Assembly: GCA_037957365.1 (NCBI GenBank)
Contig: JARHVA010002128.1
Coordinates: 2,365,001 to 2,429,000, forward strand
Length of the DNA: 64,000 bases
Direction of reading: 5' to 3'
From: Torreya grandis
Taxonomy: Eukaryota > Streptophyta > Pinopsida > Cupressales > Taxaceae
Every line of letters begins with the position of its first letter. The first letter of the stretch is position 1. Below are positions 35,578-47,953 of this stretch, one piece after another. The notes below the pieces were generated by a model. That model was not told the origin of the DNA. It did no database searches and worked only from the letters and a program-made list of their open reading frames with translations. Position numbers and translations under genes: made by a program.

Positions 35578-36892
35578 CTAGTTGTCAAAAATGCTTTTAT
35601 GATCTTCATTAGTTGTTGATTTTGATTCTTTCAAATGTCGATATAAGGTATCTCTGTAGCCTCTATAAAGGAAACTACAACCATGGATGGTAAATAAGGA
35701 CAAATAATGGATGGTAGGTTTATTTGTGAAATGCAATGGTAAATGATAATGGAATATGGAATGGTTGGGAAACAAATGAATATCAAGACATTTAGTCACA
35801 TGTAATGTTCCTGATGTCAGATTCAACATAACTTTGGTTGTGGTGGGGCCATAGACTTTTTATCTCAATAAAAATGCTAGATTTTTTTGTTGTTTGATCT
35901 TTAGAGTAGATACCATCTAATTAGGCTATAGATAGGAAGTCATTTTTATTTGATCTTTGATTTTGTCTTCATCTAGAAATGAATAAATTTTGTGCTCAGT
36001 TATTGTTTCCTAAAAGAGGTTTTCACCAATGAAGTTGTCTTATTGTCCCATAGCACCTTCGAGAAGGTTTCACTAATACACATTGGCTTTTGACTTTGAT
36101 TTTATTCTAGCACTTCCAAAAAAGTTTCACTAGAAGATGTTGAGTTTTGACTTTGATTATCCCCTACTGCCTTCAAAAAGGTTTCACTAAGAGAGTGTTA
36201 TTATACTATATGAATGTGGTCTTAGCCTCATTGCTCTTCTTCAACTACTATGTTACCATGGATGTAGTTTAACAAAGTGTGATTTTGTTGATCCTAATCG
36301 ACACTTGTGGGAGATGGGATGTCAATGATATGGCTATTTTGGTTGATGATAATGGCCTTATGAAATAGTAATGGAATGGGGAGAAGCTACACAATCCTCA
36401 CAGAAGATACTAGGATAATCTGTGTTGAAGCTAAATTACTCATCCTCAAAAACCATAAAAGGATCATAAATGTATTCAAATTAATTTTCAAGGCATGTGT
36501 AACCAATATTGTAACAACCATGAACATATTCTTCTTTTGAATCTAGTTCTAACTCAAGGGTCTCTAAATCTGGATGTTGAGACTGATGTTGATTTTGATT
36601 ATGATGTTAAATATAATGTCAGTTCAAGAATAGAACCTGACTCTAATTTTGATTCTTCATTTGATGGGTACTCTGTTATAATGATGTCTTGTTGAGTTAT
36701 TGGTATTAGACAAGTAATGACCAATGATGGCATAATAGGATCCTCAAAAACTGGTTTGGCAGAGTGGGACTCCTCTAGGATGGGAAAAAGGTTAAGAGAC
36801 AACTCCTTAGAGACTAGCTTATCAATAGGTGGCTCTTGAAAAATAGGCACATAGTCGAGGTAATGATTTTCCCAAAGGTAGTTATAATCATT
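35578..36892 (-). pseudogene. E3 unknown reading frame, second partial copy
   Basis: Duplicate of the C-terminal part of the unknown frame. It begins near the NDYNYLWENH motif (36892-36861), then FPILEESHSAKPVF, PSLVITC, an acidic Ser/Thr-rich stretch, SETF-type repeats, and HLFPNHSIFHYH and FLYRGYRDTL near the end; stop TAG 35580-35578. Several stops and at least one frame change interrupt it. It lacks the N-terminal repeats, as expected from the duplication. Confidence 0.65.
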
Positions 36893-36897
36893 AAAAA

Positions 36898-39372
36898 TTG
36901 AATAGAAAAATAAACAAACCAATAACTTGAAATAAATAAACAAATAGAAAGCTTGAAAACAAAAGCAAAAGAAAGAATCCTCACAATGACCATACCCCAA
37001 TAAGGTAGATCAACGATAACTTACTAGGGTTAAACAAGATATTTTTTTTTTAAATTTTGAAATATTATGATTTTTTTTAGAATTTTGAGGTATCTTAACT
37101 TGTTCAAGAATGACAAGATACCCACTCACAAAATGGCAAGAGAGTTTGGCTTAGGATTCTCACAAAATATTGAGAGTGTATGAAAAGGGGGACTCAGGTG
37201 ACCTCAACATGAATTGATCATGACCCACATAGTTTTAAAATTACCTCAAGTCATAGTAATTATATCCACATAAAAGGTGAGGAAAAACCAACTAGGTCCT
37301 AATAAGTTCTCAAATTTGACAAATGGCCAGTCAAATAAAAATAGTAATGGTAAGGTGATGCAATAATGCATGGTAAACAAGTGTTGCCCCTAGTTTTCCC
37401 ATAAGTGATTATAAATAGGATACAATGGCATTTGTCAATGATATTAATTTTCCCATAGGTATTTATAATTATTATCAAGACTAGTGAGATACTAATTTGC
37501 CCATAGGTGGTTATAATCAAGCTCACTTAAACAAAGATGAATATATGATGAAAGATATCTTGCTAGATCAATTGTCACACTACTTTAATAGAATGTCATT
37601 ATAAACATGGATTGAATTTATTTCTAAAACTTGATCATAATCCCCTCAAAAAAAGTGTAGGAAGAACCAAATGAACCAAGATCAAAATAGGATTGGTTTG
37701 GATGACTAAAAATAGGCTTTGGTCTAGATAGGAATGGAATGATGGGATTGTATGGTCTTTCTAAGGATAAAGATGGTTTTTTATATATTGAATAAAATGG
37801 TAAGAGGGTTACCCCCAAGTGATGGGGTGAATAGTTGGGATCTACAATAATGGTAAATAATCATATATAACAATGGCTATAGCAATGTGAAATGAAATGG
37901 TACATGTTTTTGGCCTGGGTATGGTAAAATGGCATATGATTCTATTTATCCTATTGATGGGGAGATGCATGTCCTAATCAATAAATGATACAAAAATAAT
38001 ACTTAACCATTTTAATTTCTATCCTACACCTCATTTGAATAGCTGCTCTATCAAAAATGGCCAACAAATCTAGTTGTCAAAAATGCTTTTATGATCTTCA
38101 TTGGTTATTGATTCTAATTCCTTAAAACATTGATACAAGGTATCTTTGTAGCCTTTATAAAGGAAAGTGATAACATGGATGGTAAATAAGGACAAATAAT
38201 GGATGGTAGGTTTGTTTGTGAAATCGAATGGCAAATGATAATGGAATGTGGAATGGTTGGGAAACAAATGAAGATCAAGACTTTTAGTCACATGTAATGT
38301 TGATGATGTCAGATTCAACATAACTTTGGTTATGGTGGGGCCATAGAATTTTTCTCTTAATAGAACCATTATAGTTTTTTGTTATTTGATCTTGAGAGTA
38401 GCTACCATCTGATTAGGCTGTAGATAGGAAGCTATTTTGATTTGATATTTGATTTTGTCTTCATCTAGTAGTGAATAAATTTTGTGCTCAACTATTGGTA
38501 CCTCAAAGAGGTTTTCACCAATGAATTTATCTTTATTTTCCCATAGCACCTTTGAGAAGGTTTCACTAATGAACATTGGATTTTGACTTCGATTTTATTC
38601 TAGCATTTCCAAAAAAGTTTTACTAGAAGATGTTGAGTTTTGACTTTTATTATCCCCTAGCACCTTCAAAAAGGTTTCACTAAGAGAGTGTTCTTTTGCT
38701 ATATGAATGTGGTCTTGGCCTCCTTGATCTTATTCAATTTCTATGTTACCATGGATGTATTTTAATAAAGTATGATATTGTTGATCCTGATCAACAATTG
38801 TGGGAGATGGGATGTCAGTGATATGGCTATTTTGGTTGATGGTAATGGCCTATGGAATGGGGAGAGGTTGCATAATCCTCATAGAAAATACTAGGATAAC
38901 TTGTGTCTAAGCTAAAGTACTCATCCTCAAAAACTATAGAAGGATCAAAAATGTATTCAAATTGATCTACATTGCATGCATAGCCAATATTTTAATAGAC
39001 ATGAACATATTCTTCTTTTGAATCTAGTTTTAACTTAAGGGTCTCTAAATCTGATGTTGAGACCGATGTTGATTTTGATTTTGATGTTAAATTTGATGTC
39101 ATTTCAATAATAGAACTTAACTCTAATTCTAATTCTTCATTTGATGGGTACTCTGTTATAATGATGTCTTATTAAATTCTTGGTATTGGATAAGTAATGA
39201 CATGTGATGGAATAATGGGCTCCATAAAAATTGGTTTGTCAGAGTGGGACTCCTCTAGGATGGGAAAATTTTCAAGAGACAACTCCTCAGAGACTAGATT
39301 GTTAATAAGAGGCTCTTGAAAAATAGGCACATAGTTAAGGGAATGATTTTTACAAATGTGGTTATAATCATT
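36898..39372 (-). repeat. E3 internal tandem duplication, copy 1 (2.5 kb)
   Basis: Colinear with 34405-36892. Its + side end is again a palindromic motif (39342-39372). The duplication junction therefore sits at a motif copy, suggesting unequal exchange between motif copies. Confidence 0.75.
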
Positions 39373-39671
39373 AAGACGTGACTCAATAAATACTGACTTG
39401 TCAGAGTGAGACTCCTTGACAACTAGTATAGGATCAATAGGCAATTTATCATAGGTTGACTTATCACAAATGGTTGATTCAATAGAAACATCTCAGATTG
39501 GTTGGTTCTCTTGGCCTTGGTTTCCAATGAGTTAGAGAATACCAGTTTTGAACATAGCTTGGTTTTTGATGGATTGGATGGGTTGAGGTTTGGATGGGAT
39601 TGGTAGTAGATGAGGAATGACTTATGGTTGGATAATGGTAGGGCACTGGGGAGCATGATTACTCACATGAG

Positions 39672-39930
39672 CCAAAGTCTTGAAATGGAAATGATAGGGA
39701 ATTGTGGGGCTTGATTTCCTATACAAAACAAATGACTAGGTCTTAGAATGATGAAGGGGCATTGTGGAGTTTGATTACTCATACAAACCAAAGGATGAGG
39801 TCCTAGTATAAAAATGGTTGGATATTGTGGATCTTGGTTTCTCATACAAACCAGAGAATGAGATCTTGTTATGTTAATGGTGTGACATTGTGGTCTTGGA
39901 ATAGAAATGGTATGATATGGTGGAGCCTGA
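39672..39930 (-). repeat. 63-bp coding tandem repeat in E3 ORF
   Basis: Units of 20-21 residues such as QYPTIFILGPHPLVCMSNQ, four to five copies; counterpart of 3340-3650 in E1. Confidence 0.7.
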
Positions 39931-40009
39931 TTACTTTTATAAGCCAAAGCATCCAAGTCTTCCTCATAAACCATATCATTCTAGTGGTTAGTTGGCTCAT
40001 AAAATAGTT

Positions 40010-40450
40010 CTTGATTGTGTTCCATTTACTAATTATTTTAAAGAAGGTGTGGATCCATATCCCAAACAACATTCCCTATAGTTGGGTCTTCAAATTTCTC
40101 CTCATAAGCCTCTTCATACCAATCAAGGTCTCGAGTTGGATCTTAAGTTGTTTTGTGACTTTGTTCCCATAAATGATTAATATGAGGTAGATAGAATATG
40201 TCTCACAAATCATATTAACATCAATGGGGTCTTGATTGTGTTCCATTTACTGATTATTTTAAAGAAGGTGTGGATATGTATCCCAAACAACATTCCTTAT
40301 AGTTGGGTCTTCAAAGTCCTCACAAGCTTCTTCATACCAATCAAGGTCTCGAGTTGGATCCTAAGTTGTTTTGTGACTTTGTTCCCATAAATGATTAATA
40401 TGAGGTAGATATAAATATGTCTCACAAATCATATTAGCATCAATGGGGTC
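40010..40450 (-). repeat. 220-bp tandem duplication in E3 ORF
   Basis: Two adjacent copies (40010-40230 and 40231-40450), both with TTCCATTTACTRATTATTTT and TCAAGGTCTCGAGTTGGATC. E1 lacks the second copy, so it arose within E3. Confidence 0.85.
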
Positions 40451-40543
40451 TTGACTAAAGTCATAAAAGTCATTTTTTGTGGTCATTATATCATAATTTG
40501 GATTGTAAATGACTCTACCATAAGTATAGCTAGACATATCCAT

Positions 40544-42584
40544 ATAAATGATGAAAGCTCTAAAACAAAAAGGCTTAGAGTTCTATAAACTCTGAAAAAC
40601 TGTCTAAAGGACAAATGGTCCAAACTTGGTCTAACTTGGTTGAAGGGGTGGGGTTTTATCTCCAATGTGGTCTAAAAGTGGAGTTGTATCTACAAAATGA
40701 TTTGTGCTCAGACTTGGCATAAAAAAATCTAACATCAAATTTCTAATGTCAAATGTCATACGCACAAAAGTTCGTGTTTGAATTAAAAAATAACATGGCA
40801 AAGGTCTAGGTCAAAGTGTTCCAAACAAGGTCTAAACTAGGAAAGGGAAAAATTGAGCTACTAGGTCTTTTGTCCAAATGTGGAGTCAAAATATAGGATA
40901 AAACAAACAAGCATGTGTTAGTACTTTTGGCCAAACAACATCAAAAAGCTAGACTTAAAACAAAGGTTGATGTGATTTGATTTAATCTAACAAGTTTGGA
41001 AACAACTTTGACATAGACCTGGCACATGAAATCAAACATACACATGATCAGTTGGCATAAGGAATAAAATAAAAGGCTCTTTAAAGAAAGACTATGTTTT
41101 CCCAAATAAAGGCACAAATAATGATGAGGATAGGCATTAAATAAACAAACCATCAAATAATACTACCCTCTACAACTCAAATGATACACACAAATAATTT
41201 TAGCAAAAATTTCAAGGCAAAAGTGTGGTGTAAAATGGCCATCATAATCCCCCTTTATAAAAAAGAGTGATGTATAAATGAATTGATTTGGACATGGTTT
41301 ATAAATAAACAAACAAGTTATAGTCTCAAAAACACCAAGTAAGATAAACGACCAAAATACACTAAGTATAATCATCCAAATCCTAACAAGGGTATGGAAA
41401 AATGGGGTTAACTAAAACTAGCATGGTTTTGATCATTCTAAGGTAATCAATTGAATAATGACTTTCATGCCAAACAATGCAAAAGAAAAGCACAAAAAAT
41501 GGGTGACCATGGCATTCGCTAGTTGTAAAAAGGTCTAGTCCTTTTTACAACCACTACATCCTATTTTTTTCTCAGTGTAGTTCGATTTTCAAATTAAGAT
41601 ACATCCCATGTGTAACTCCAATTAGGAGCAAGTGAAGTCAATGCCAAGAGATAAACCCCTGGGTCAAATCTTCCCTAAAGAACTTATGGGAGGTAATGAT
41701 GTCCCCCTCACAAGCCAAGTTTGCATGAAATAAAATACTAATAGAAAGACTTTAGGCTCATTTTCAAGAGCACCCAAACTTTAACGAGTTTTTAGGGAGT
41801 GCTTTAGATGACTTTATTTCTAAGCCTTGGACTAGGCTACTTGCATTAGGAATGGTGCTTTTGATTCCAAGGGTTCCCTAAAGGGGACAAATAAAAGAGC
41901 ATACATGCAACATCACTCTTTTTACCAAACAAAAAATTAATCTAAACAACTATTATAAATAATAATTGAAAAGTGTGTTCAATTTTAAGCCCAAATGAAA
42001 TATTTGGTGGTGTTCATTTGACCCCTTGGTCTTAGTTCCAAACTTTGAAAACATTCACCATAAACATCTAAAATTTATTTTTTGTTAAACACCAAAACAA
42101 GGTTCTTAATTGATTTTTAAGCATGCAAAAGGTGATCTAAAACATGTTTTTAGTAAATGTTAAGCTTGGTATTATATAAACAATGTTAGCATGTCCTTTA
42201 GCCTTGAAGCTCTTTTCAGTTTGAAATAATAAACTTTAGAAAAAGAGCTCTCAGGTCTGTGTTTTAAGAAAAACATAGTGACCGACATCGGTTTATATAG
42301 CCGATGACAGTTATATTTTCTAACCGATGTCAATTATCCAACTGACATCAATTATACCAATGTGACCAATGATAGGTATACAGTTAATGCCAATTTTACT
42401 AACTAACATCAATTAAGATATGTAACCGATGTCAGTCTTACTTGTCGACATCAGTTACTATGTAAAATCATGGCAAACAAAAATGGAAAAATAAAGATAA
42501 AAAATCAATTTGAAAGAGTTTTAAGGGTCCAAATAAATATTTTAAAGTTACAAAATGATCTTCTTTAGGTGTCAGATGCATCTG
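40544..42584 (-). other. E3 leader, no coding recognised
   Basis: About 2 kb between primer-binding site and reading frame, homologous in parts to the E1 leader. It holds a motif array at 42280-42460. Short open frames at 40941-41156 and 41163-41375 have no counterpart in E1 and are not called. Confidence 0.5.
42280..42460 (-). repeat. E3 leader motif array (CCGATGTCA)
   Basis: About ten degenerate copies of ACCGATGTCAGTTA and its reverse, for example near 42282, 42302, 42320, 42423 and 42440. Counterpart of the E1 array at 395-810. Confidence 0.7.
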
Positions 42585-42602
42585 GTCTCACTGGGCATGC
42601 CA
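42585..42602 (-). other. E3 primer-binding site
   Basis: On the - strand TGGCATGCCCAGTGAGAC, two bases after the LTR end at 42605. Confidence 0.75.
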
Positions 42603-43060
42603 TATGTGGATCTAGGAATTTGACTTGAGAGAGGATGGTTAGTATGGTGTTAGTTCCAAAATAAAAACAAAAATAAAGAAACACACTAACTAGCATAACA
42701 TCTCTAAGCCTAGACACCAAGGAGAGATTAGTTAACAAACATGAATAAAACACACAACCAAAATGCAAAAGAAACTCTCTTTTACCTTCCTTGGATGTTC
42801 CAAAATGCTTGTTATAGTGGCTTTCTCAGCTTGTGCTCATGAAGTCCTTTGTAATGGAAACTTGGCTACCTCCATCTCTCCTTGGCACCTTTAACTTGTG
42901 GCTTGGCTTGGATTGGAATCAATTTAACATTGTAACACTAGTTGCTTGAAGCTTTGTAATCAATTTTTCATTATAACTTTTAATAATCATGTCTTTTGAA
43001 GATATTTGATCATAATAACTTTGCACCAAAATATCTTAGAAATGGTGTGGTAAGGCCTCC

Positions 43061-43068
43061 TATTTATA
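43061..43068 (-). promoter_or_regulatory. E3 5' LTR TATA box
   Basis: On the - strand TATAAATAGGAGGCCTTACC, 463 bp before the LTR end; conserved with 8330 and 32720. Confidence 0.6.
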
Positions 43069-44102
43069 GATTTTTACAAATGTCTAAAATCAACCTGAAC
43101 CATCTATCTTGAGATTAAGATGTGTGGTTGATGATTAATCCAATTATGTAATTAAAATCCATAAATAAGCTCATCAATATTTGAGATAGAGGAGAAATTA
43201 AGAGGCATGGAGGGCTTTGATGAGGCATGGAAGACATGAATCTTGATATTTATGGCATTTATGGCTTAAGGATGTCTTCCCAAGAATTGAGGTCACCTGA
43301 TGATGTAGATATTCAATATTCATTTCTAAAAACAAGTTTTAAAAAATTTTACATAGAATTATTAATTAGGCCTTAATTTGGATTAATTATCTCTTAAGCA
43401 TGTTTAAGCACTTTGTGCACAAATTACTCAAAATGATCAGAATTCCTTGTTATTGGTCCAAAATTTGATTGGATTAGAATTGGAAGGTGATGTTAGATGC
43501 ATTGGATCTAGTATCCTATTTAGGATGTTATCAATAGTAAATAAAAAAGGCACATGTCTCATGCAATATATTTTGTAGGAAAGAACAATCTAGAACACCT
43601 AGCTACAAAATTGGCATTTTGACTCAAAATGATCTGATCAAAGTTAGCTAGCTCATAAATTGCATTACCCCATTTAGGGATACCCTAGCCAAAATCGGTA
43701 CTTGAATATGTCAGTTTCACATCATTTGGCATGTTTTAGTTTTTTTAAGCCAAATTTTGCATTTTGGTTGAAAATTGGTCAAAATATTTATTGGGGGTTA
43801 TCAATAGCTAGTTTTAGGTGTCTAGAGTTTGCCCCTATTTGGGAAGGCATTACAAACTGTAAGCAAAGCAATGTCTTCTCAAATAATGATAAATCACTTG
43901 TATGCCAAAAATAAGATGATGGTTGAAGAATAAAGCTCTAAATGGTTTTGGAAACCCTATGATGATGCCCCCTTGAGGGATTGACCATCACATTTTTTGA
44001 TGGATGGTCCCTCAAAAAGAAACAAGAATAAAGGTGGAATTGACCTATGGTTAAGATTAATCCAAATGAGAAAATTCCTACATGCATTGATGTAAAAATT
44101 AT

Positions 44103-44180
44103 GTTGATTTATCCAAAGGTAGTTATAATCAAGAATAAAAGTCAAAATAATGATTTGCCCATAGATTGTTATAATCATTA
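44103..44180 (-). repeat. Two palindromic motif copies in E3 5' block
   Basis: 44104-44132 has arms TTGATT/AATCAA; 44148-44180 has arms TAATGATT/AATCATTA. Confidence 0.75.
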
Positions 44181-45205
44181 AGAAGACCTAAATTGGCTAA
44201 AACTGATGGTGCCCCAGTTAAGGATGATTAACAAGCATAAAACAAAGATATAACTTGGAATACATATTAAATATGAGCATGTGAAAAGTGATGAAAGAGA
44301 TGAAAATAAGAATAAGATTGATTAGTGTAAATGATTGAGTTGTACCTACGAATGAGGATATGCTTGACCTTATTAGCAATGATACAACTAGAATGGCTAA
44401 TGGGTTGATTTGATCAAGGGTGGGATGGGAGGATTTATCAAGGTGCTAAGGAGAAACTTTTGTATCTCAATTGATTGTAGACCTTCCTAAAGCTAATTTT
44501 TACTTTAGCATGTGATGGTAGGCTTCATTATAGAACACCTTGAAGATGTGGCCAAAATATATATACAGACTGACTTTTGATCCAATAAACACTAAAAAAT
44601 AATACACCAATGATAAAAACCATGATGATAATGTTGACATATGAATATGGATAGACTCAAGAATAATGTGTGCAAGGAATCACCCAATGTATACATATAG
44701 GCCGAGTCAAGGCAATAGTATTGAAAGCAAACAAACCAACAAATTGAAATAAACAAACAAATAAAAATCCTAAAAACAAAATCAAAAGAAAGCATCCTAA
44801 CAATGACCATGCTGCAATAAGGTGGATTGAGGATAATTAACTAGGCTTAGATAGGACAAATATTTTTATATTTTGAAATATTATGAATGTTTTTGGAATT
44901 TTTAAGTATCTTAACTCAATCGAGAATGACAAGATACCTGTTCATAAAATGGTGAGAGCATTTGGCTTAGGTTTCTCACAAAATGGTGATAGCATATGAA
45001 AATGGGGACTGAGGTGACCTCAATATGAATTGAGCATGACCCACATAGTCCTAAAATGACCTAAAGTCACAATAATTCTATCAACACAAAATGTGAGGAA
45101 AAACCAACTAGGTCCCAACAAGTTCTCAAATATAGCAAATGGATAGACAAATAAAAACATTAATGGCAAGGTGATGTGGCAATGCATGGTAAACAAGTGT
45201 TTCCT

Positions 45206-45339
45206 CTAGTTTACCCATAGGCGATTATAACTAGGATACAATAGCATAGGTCAATGATATTAATTTACCCATAGGTGGTTATAATTAGTAGCAAGAATAG
45301 TGAGATACTAATTTACCCATAGGTGGTTATAATCAGGCT
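45206..45339 (-). repeat. Three palindromic motif copies in E3 5' block
   Basis: 45206-45234 (arms CTAGTT/AACTAG), 45256-45292 and about 45307-45337 (arms partly mismatched); counterpart of 34897-35028. Confidence 0.7.
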
Positions 45340-45876
45340 CACATAAACAAACTTAAATGTAAGATGAAATATATCTTTCCAAATCAATTATCACACTAAT
45401 TTTATAGACTATCATTATAAACATGGATTGGATTTATTACTAAAAATTGATTGAAATCCCCTCATAACAAGCGCAGGAAGAACCAAAATTAAAATAGGAT
45501 TGGGTAGGAAGACTAAAAATAGGCTTTGATCTAGATAGGAATGGAATGATAAGATGGTATGGTCTTACTAAGGATATAGATGGTTTTTAATAGATTGCAT
45601 AAAATGGTAAGAGGGTTGGCCCCAAGTGATGGGGTGAATGGATGGGATCTATAATAATGGTAAATAGGCATATATAAAAATGGCTATGGAAATGTGAAAT
45701 GATATGGTACATGTTTTTGTCCTAGATATGGTAAAATGACATATGATTCTATTTTTCCTATTGATGGGGAGATGCACATCCTAATCAACAAATGATACAA
45801 ATAAAATACTCGATCATGTTAATTGCTATCCCACACATCATCTAAATAGCTATTCTTTCAAAAATGGCCTATAGAT

Positions 45877-46356
45877 CTAGTTGTCAAAAATGATTTTATG
45901 ATCTTCATTGGTTATTGATTTTGATTCCTTCAAACATTGATACAAGGTATCTTTGTAGCCTCTATAAAGGAAAGTGTGACCATAGATGGTAAACAAGTAC
46001 AAATAATGGATTGTAAGTTAATTTTTGAAATGAAATGATAGATGATAATGGAACATGGAATGGTTGGGAAAAAAATGAAGATCAAGACTTTCAATCACAC
46101 ATAATGTTGTTGATGTTAGATTTAACATAACTTTGGTTGTGATAGGGCCATAGACTTTTTCTCTCAATTAAACCACTAGATTTTTTTGTTGTTTGATCTT
46201 GAGAGTAGCTACCATCTAATTAGGCTGTAGATAGGAATTTATTTTGATTTGATATTTGATTTTGTCTTCATCTAATAGTGAAAAAAAATTGTGCTTAGCT
46301 ATTGTTTCCTCAAATAGGTTTTCACCAATTAAGTTGTCTTTATTATCCCATAGTGC
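45877..46356 (-). pseudogene. E3 unknown reading frame, third C-terminal fragment
   Basis: The - strand reads GSYSQDQTTKK, then FFPNHSMFHYH, FLYRGYKDTLYQCLKESKS and a TAG at 45879-45877, the same end as the other three copies. Its start is cut at 46356. Confidence 0.65.
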
Positions 46357-46751
46357 CAATATATTGGGTCATTGTTAAAGTAGGAAAACAAAGCGAAAGT
46401 GGATTTATTTTTTTATCATAAGTTGTAATAAGAATAATGTGATGGAAAAAAAGAACTAAATAAAGGAAATGTAAAGTTCTAAAAATAGCAAATTGGAATA
46501 TGCATAAAAAGGATATGAAGCTCACTAACATGTAAGGTGATACCTCCAAAAATATAGGGACCTAGTATATTATACTAGGGTTTGAAAGAAATGATTTTTA
46601 CAATTACTATGGTGAATTTTAAAAATTAAATGTGAAATTTTGATTTATATATGCAGGAAAAATCAAATGAATATTGCTAAAATCAGCAAGGAATTTTCCA
46701 TAGGGTTTCAAGGGTTTTTGTGTGCAAACGAAGTAAGTTGGGTTCACTAAA
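46357..46751. other. Unassigned sequence between E3 and P copy 2
   Basis: AT-rich; no match to the other elements and no gene seen. Confidence 0.4.
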
Positions 46752-47953
46752 TTATTTAACTTATTTATAAATAATGGATTTTTATTTATATTTTAGTAAA
46801 GGGTCTAGATTAATAAATTAGTATAAATATCGTAATAAATATAGTCTTAATTTTTAAAACCATTTGTCTTTTCACCTTTATAAAAATAGTAATAAATAGG
46901 AATAAATATAACTTAGATGGAAAATAGACTGATATGGCTAATACAAAGGTTGAAAATGGTTGTGAAGGACTTGTAAGGTGTCATAAACATAAATCTAGAT
47001 TTCATTGGGCAAAAGGATAGGATTGCCTAAAAGTGGACACTTTGGTGTCTAACATTGTTGTTCATTCCTATTTTTGTTATCCAAACTAATCATAGAGACC
47101 TAAAACATTTTGGGTAGTTGTGTTTTGCCTATGTGAGCATGCCTATGAAAAATCAAGTGTTAATCATTGATGGAACTCATTATGGAGATGATTTTGTCTT
47201 CAAACCATAACCCTCCATCATGCTTGATAAAAAAACATTTAAATCACTTGAGAAAGAGGGGGGTTAGTGTGAAATATATACTAAATGTGAAATACACACC
47301 CCTTGTGCAAGTATGTTGCCTGCATACCAATACTCCAAAGAGGGATCAAGCCATATGTAGTTATCCCACCTAGTGTACTTTGTGAAATAGTGTGATGTGA
47401 ATGCAAATACCAAATTGATAATGTTTAAGGTGACTAGGGAATGGTATGAGGATTTGATTAGGTTTTTAGTTGTGTGGGATGATTATGTGAAAATAATAGG
47501 GAATTTTGACTTTGTGATTTGTTTGTATTCTTTCTTTCTTTGTAAGTTTAGTCACCTCCTTTGTAAGTGAGCTTTGAGTGGGATTTTATAGGGAATAATT
47601 GGTCATGGTTCAAATGTACTCATGTCAAGCTGACCTAATTAAAGATAAGAACCAGATGAAAATGACCATTGGGGCTCAAAGTGCAAATGGATAGGACAAA
47701 TGAAAATAGGACACTTTTCTATCGGGTGCTATAGTCTAAATGGGGTACTCTTATCCTATAGGATCAAGACCTAAGGGAACATGATTGACATGGGGAATAT
47801 TATTTGGCTGAGGTGAAATGACCATTCAAAAGGTTTTGAATTATTGGTAATGATAAAAAGGTGTCTATAAGGATCACAAGATCATGCAAAAAGGACCTAT
47901 GGATGGGGTGTCACAAGCCACACTCAAACTACCAATTTGGACATTTTATATGA
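46752..47953 (+). repeat. P repeat copy 2, with intact E2 target site
   Basis: Homologous to 11505-11585 joined to 22743-23870. At about 46817-46832 the sequence runs through the point where E2 sits in copy 1 (ATTAGTATAAATAT here, against ATTAGTAC then E2 then AGTACAAAATAT). Its end is GACATTTTATATGAC. An open frame at 47167-47373 matches one at 23042-23287. Confidence 0.8.

Larger units (their letters stand above)
34405..36892 (-). repeat. E3 internal tandem duplication, copy 2 (2.5 kb)
   Basis: Colinear with 36898-39372. It starts on the + side with AAATAAATAAACAAAT and ends with the palindromic motif at 36861-36892. It carries the C-terminal two thirds of the unknown reading frame plus the tail. 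Confidence 0.8.
38070..40543 (-). pseudogene. E3 unknown reading frame, main copy
   Basis: Starts at ATG 40543 with MDMSSYTYGRV, continues through an acidic region, a 220 bp tandem duplication (40010-40450), 63 bp repeats encoding IPRPHP-type units (39930-39672), ICDKSTYDKL, two EESHSDK motifs, a degraded NDYN motif (39372-39342), PSHVITYP, NIGYACNVDQF, SETF..VL.EN repeats, and a C-terminal block with HLFPNHSTFHYH and FLYKGYKDTL. The stop is TAG 38072-38070. It aligns with E1 3042-5378 over its whole length, which supports descent from one protein-coding gene. Function unknown; no gag knuckle or pol motif is seen. It is broken by stops and by frame changes at the small duplication. Confidence 0.7.
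32265..46356 (-). mobile_element. E3: LTR retrotransposon related to E1, - strand, truncated at its 5' side
   Basis: Read on the - strand: a block ending at 42605 (LTR end), primer-binding site (42602-42585), leader (42584-40544), unknown reading frame (40543-38070), a second partial copy of that frame (36892-35578), and a tail ending at 32265. The block 42605-46356 is homologous to 32265-36057. That is the expected LTR pair, but the homology is 3.75 kb long and reaches into the reading frame. Either the LTR is very long, or the 5' side is a tandem element fragment. At 46356 the match stops abruptly without an LTR-type terminus, so this side is truncated. No RT or integrase is seen. Confidence 0.75.
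42605..46356 (-). repeat. E3 5' block: 5' LTR plus possible upstream element fragment
   Basis: Homologous to 32265-36057 along its whole length. It ends on the - strand with GATCCACA at 42605 next to the primer-binding site. It contains a TATA box (43061-43068), purine tract (43968-43980), palindromic motifs (44103-44180 and 45206-45339) and, at its far end, the last part of the unknown reading frame. The true LTR start is not resolved. Confidence 0.65.
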
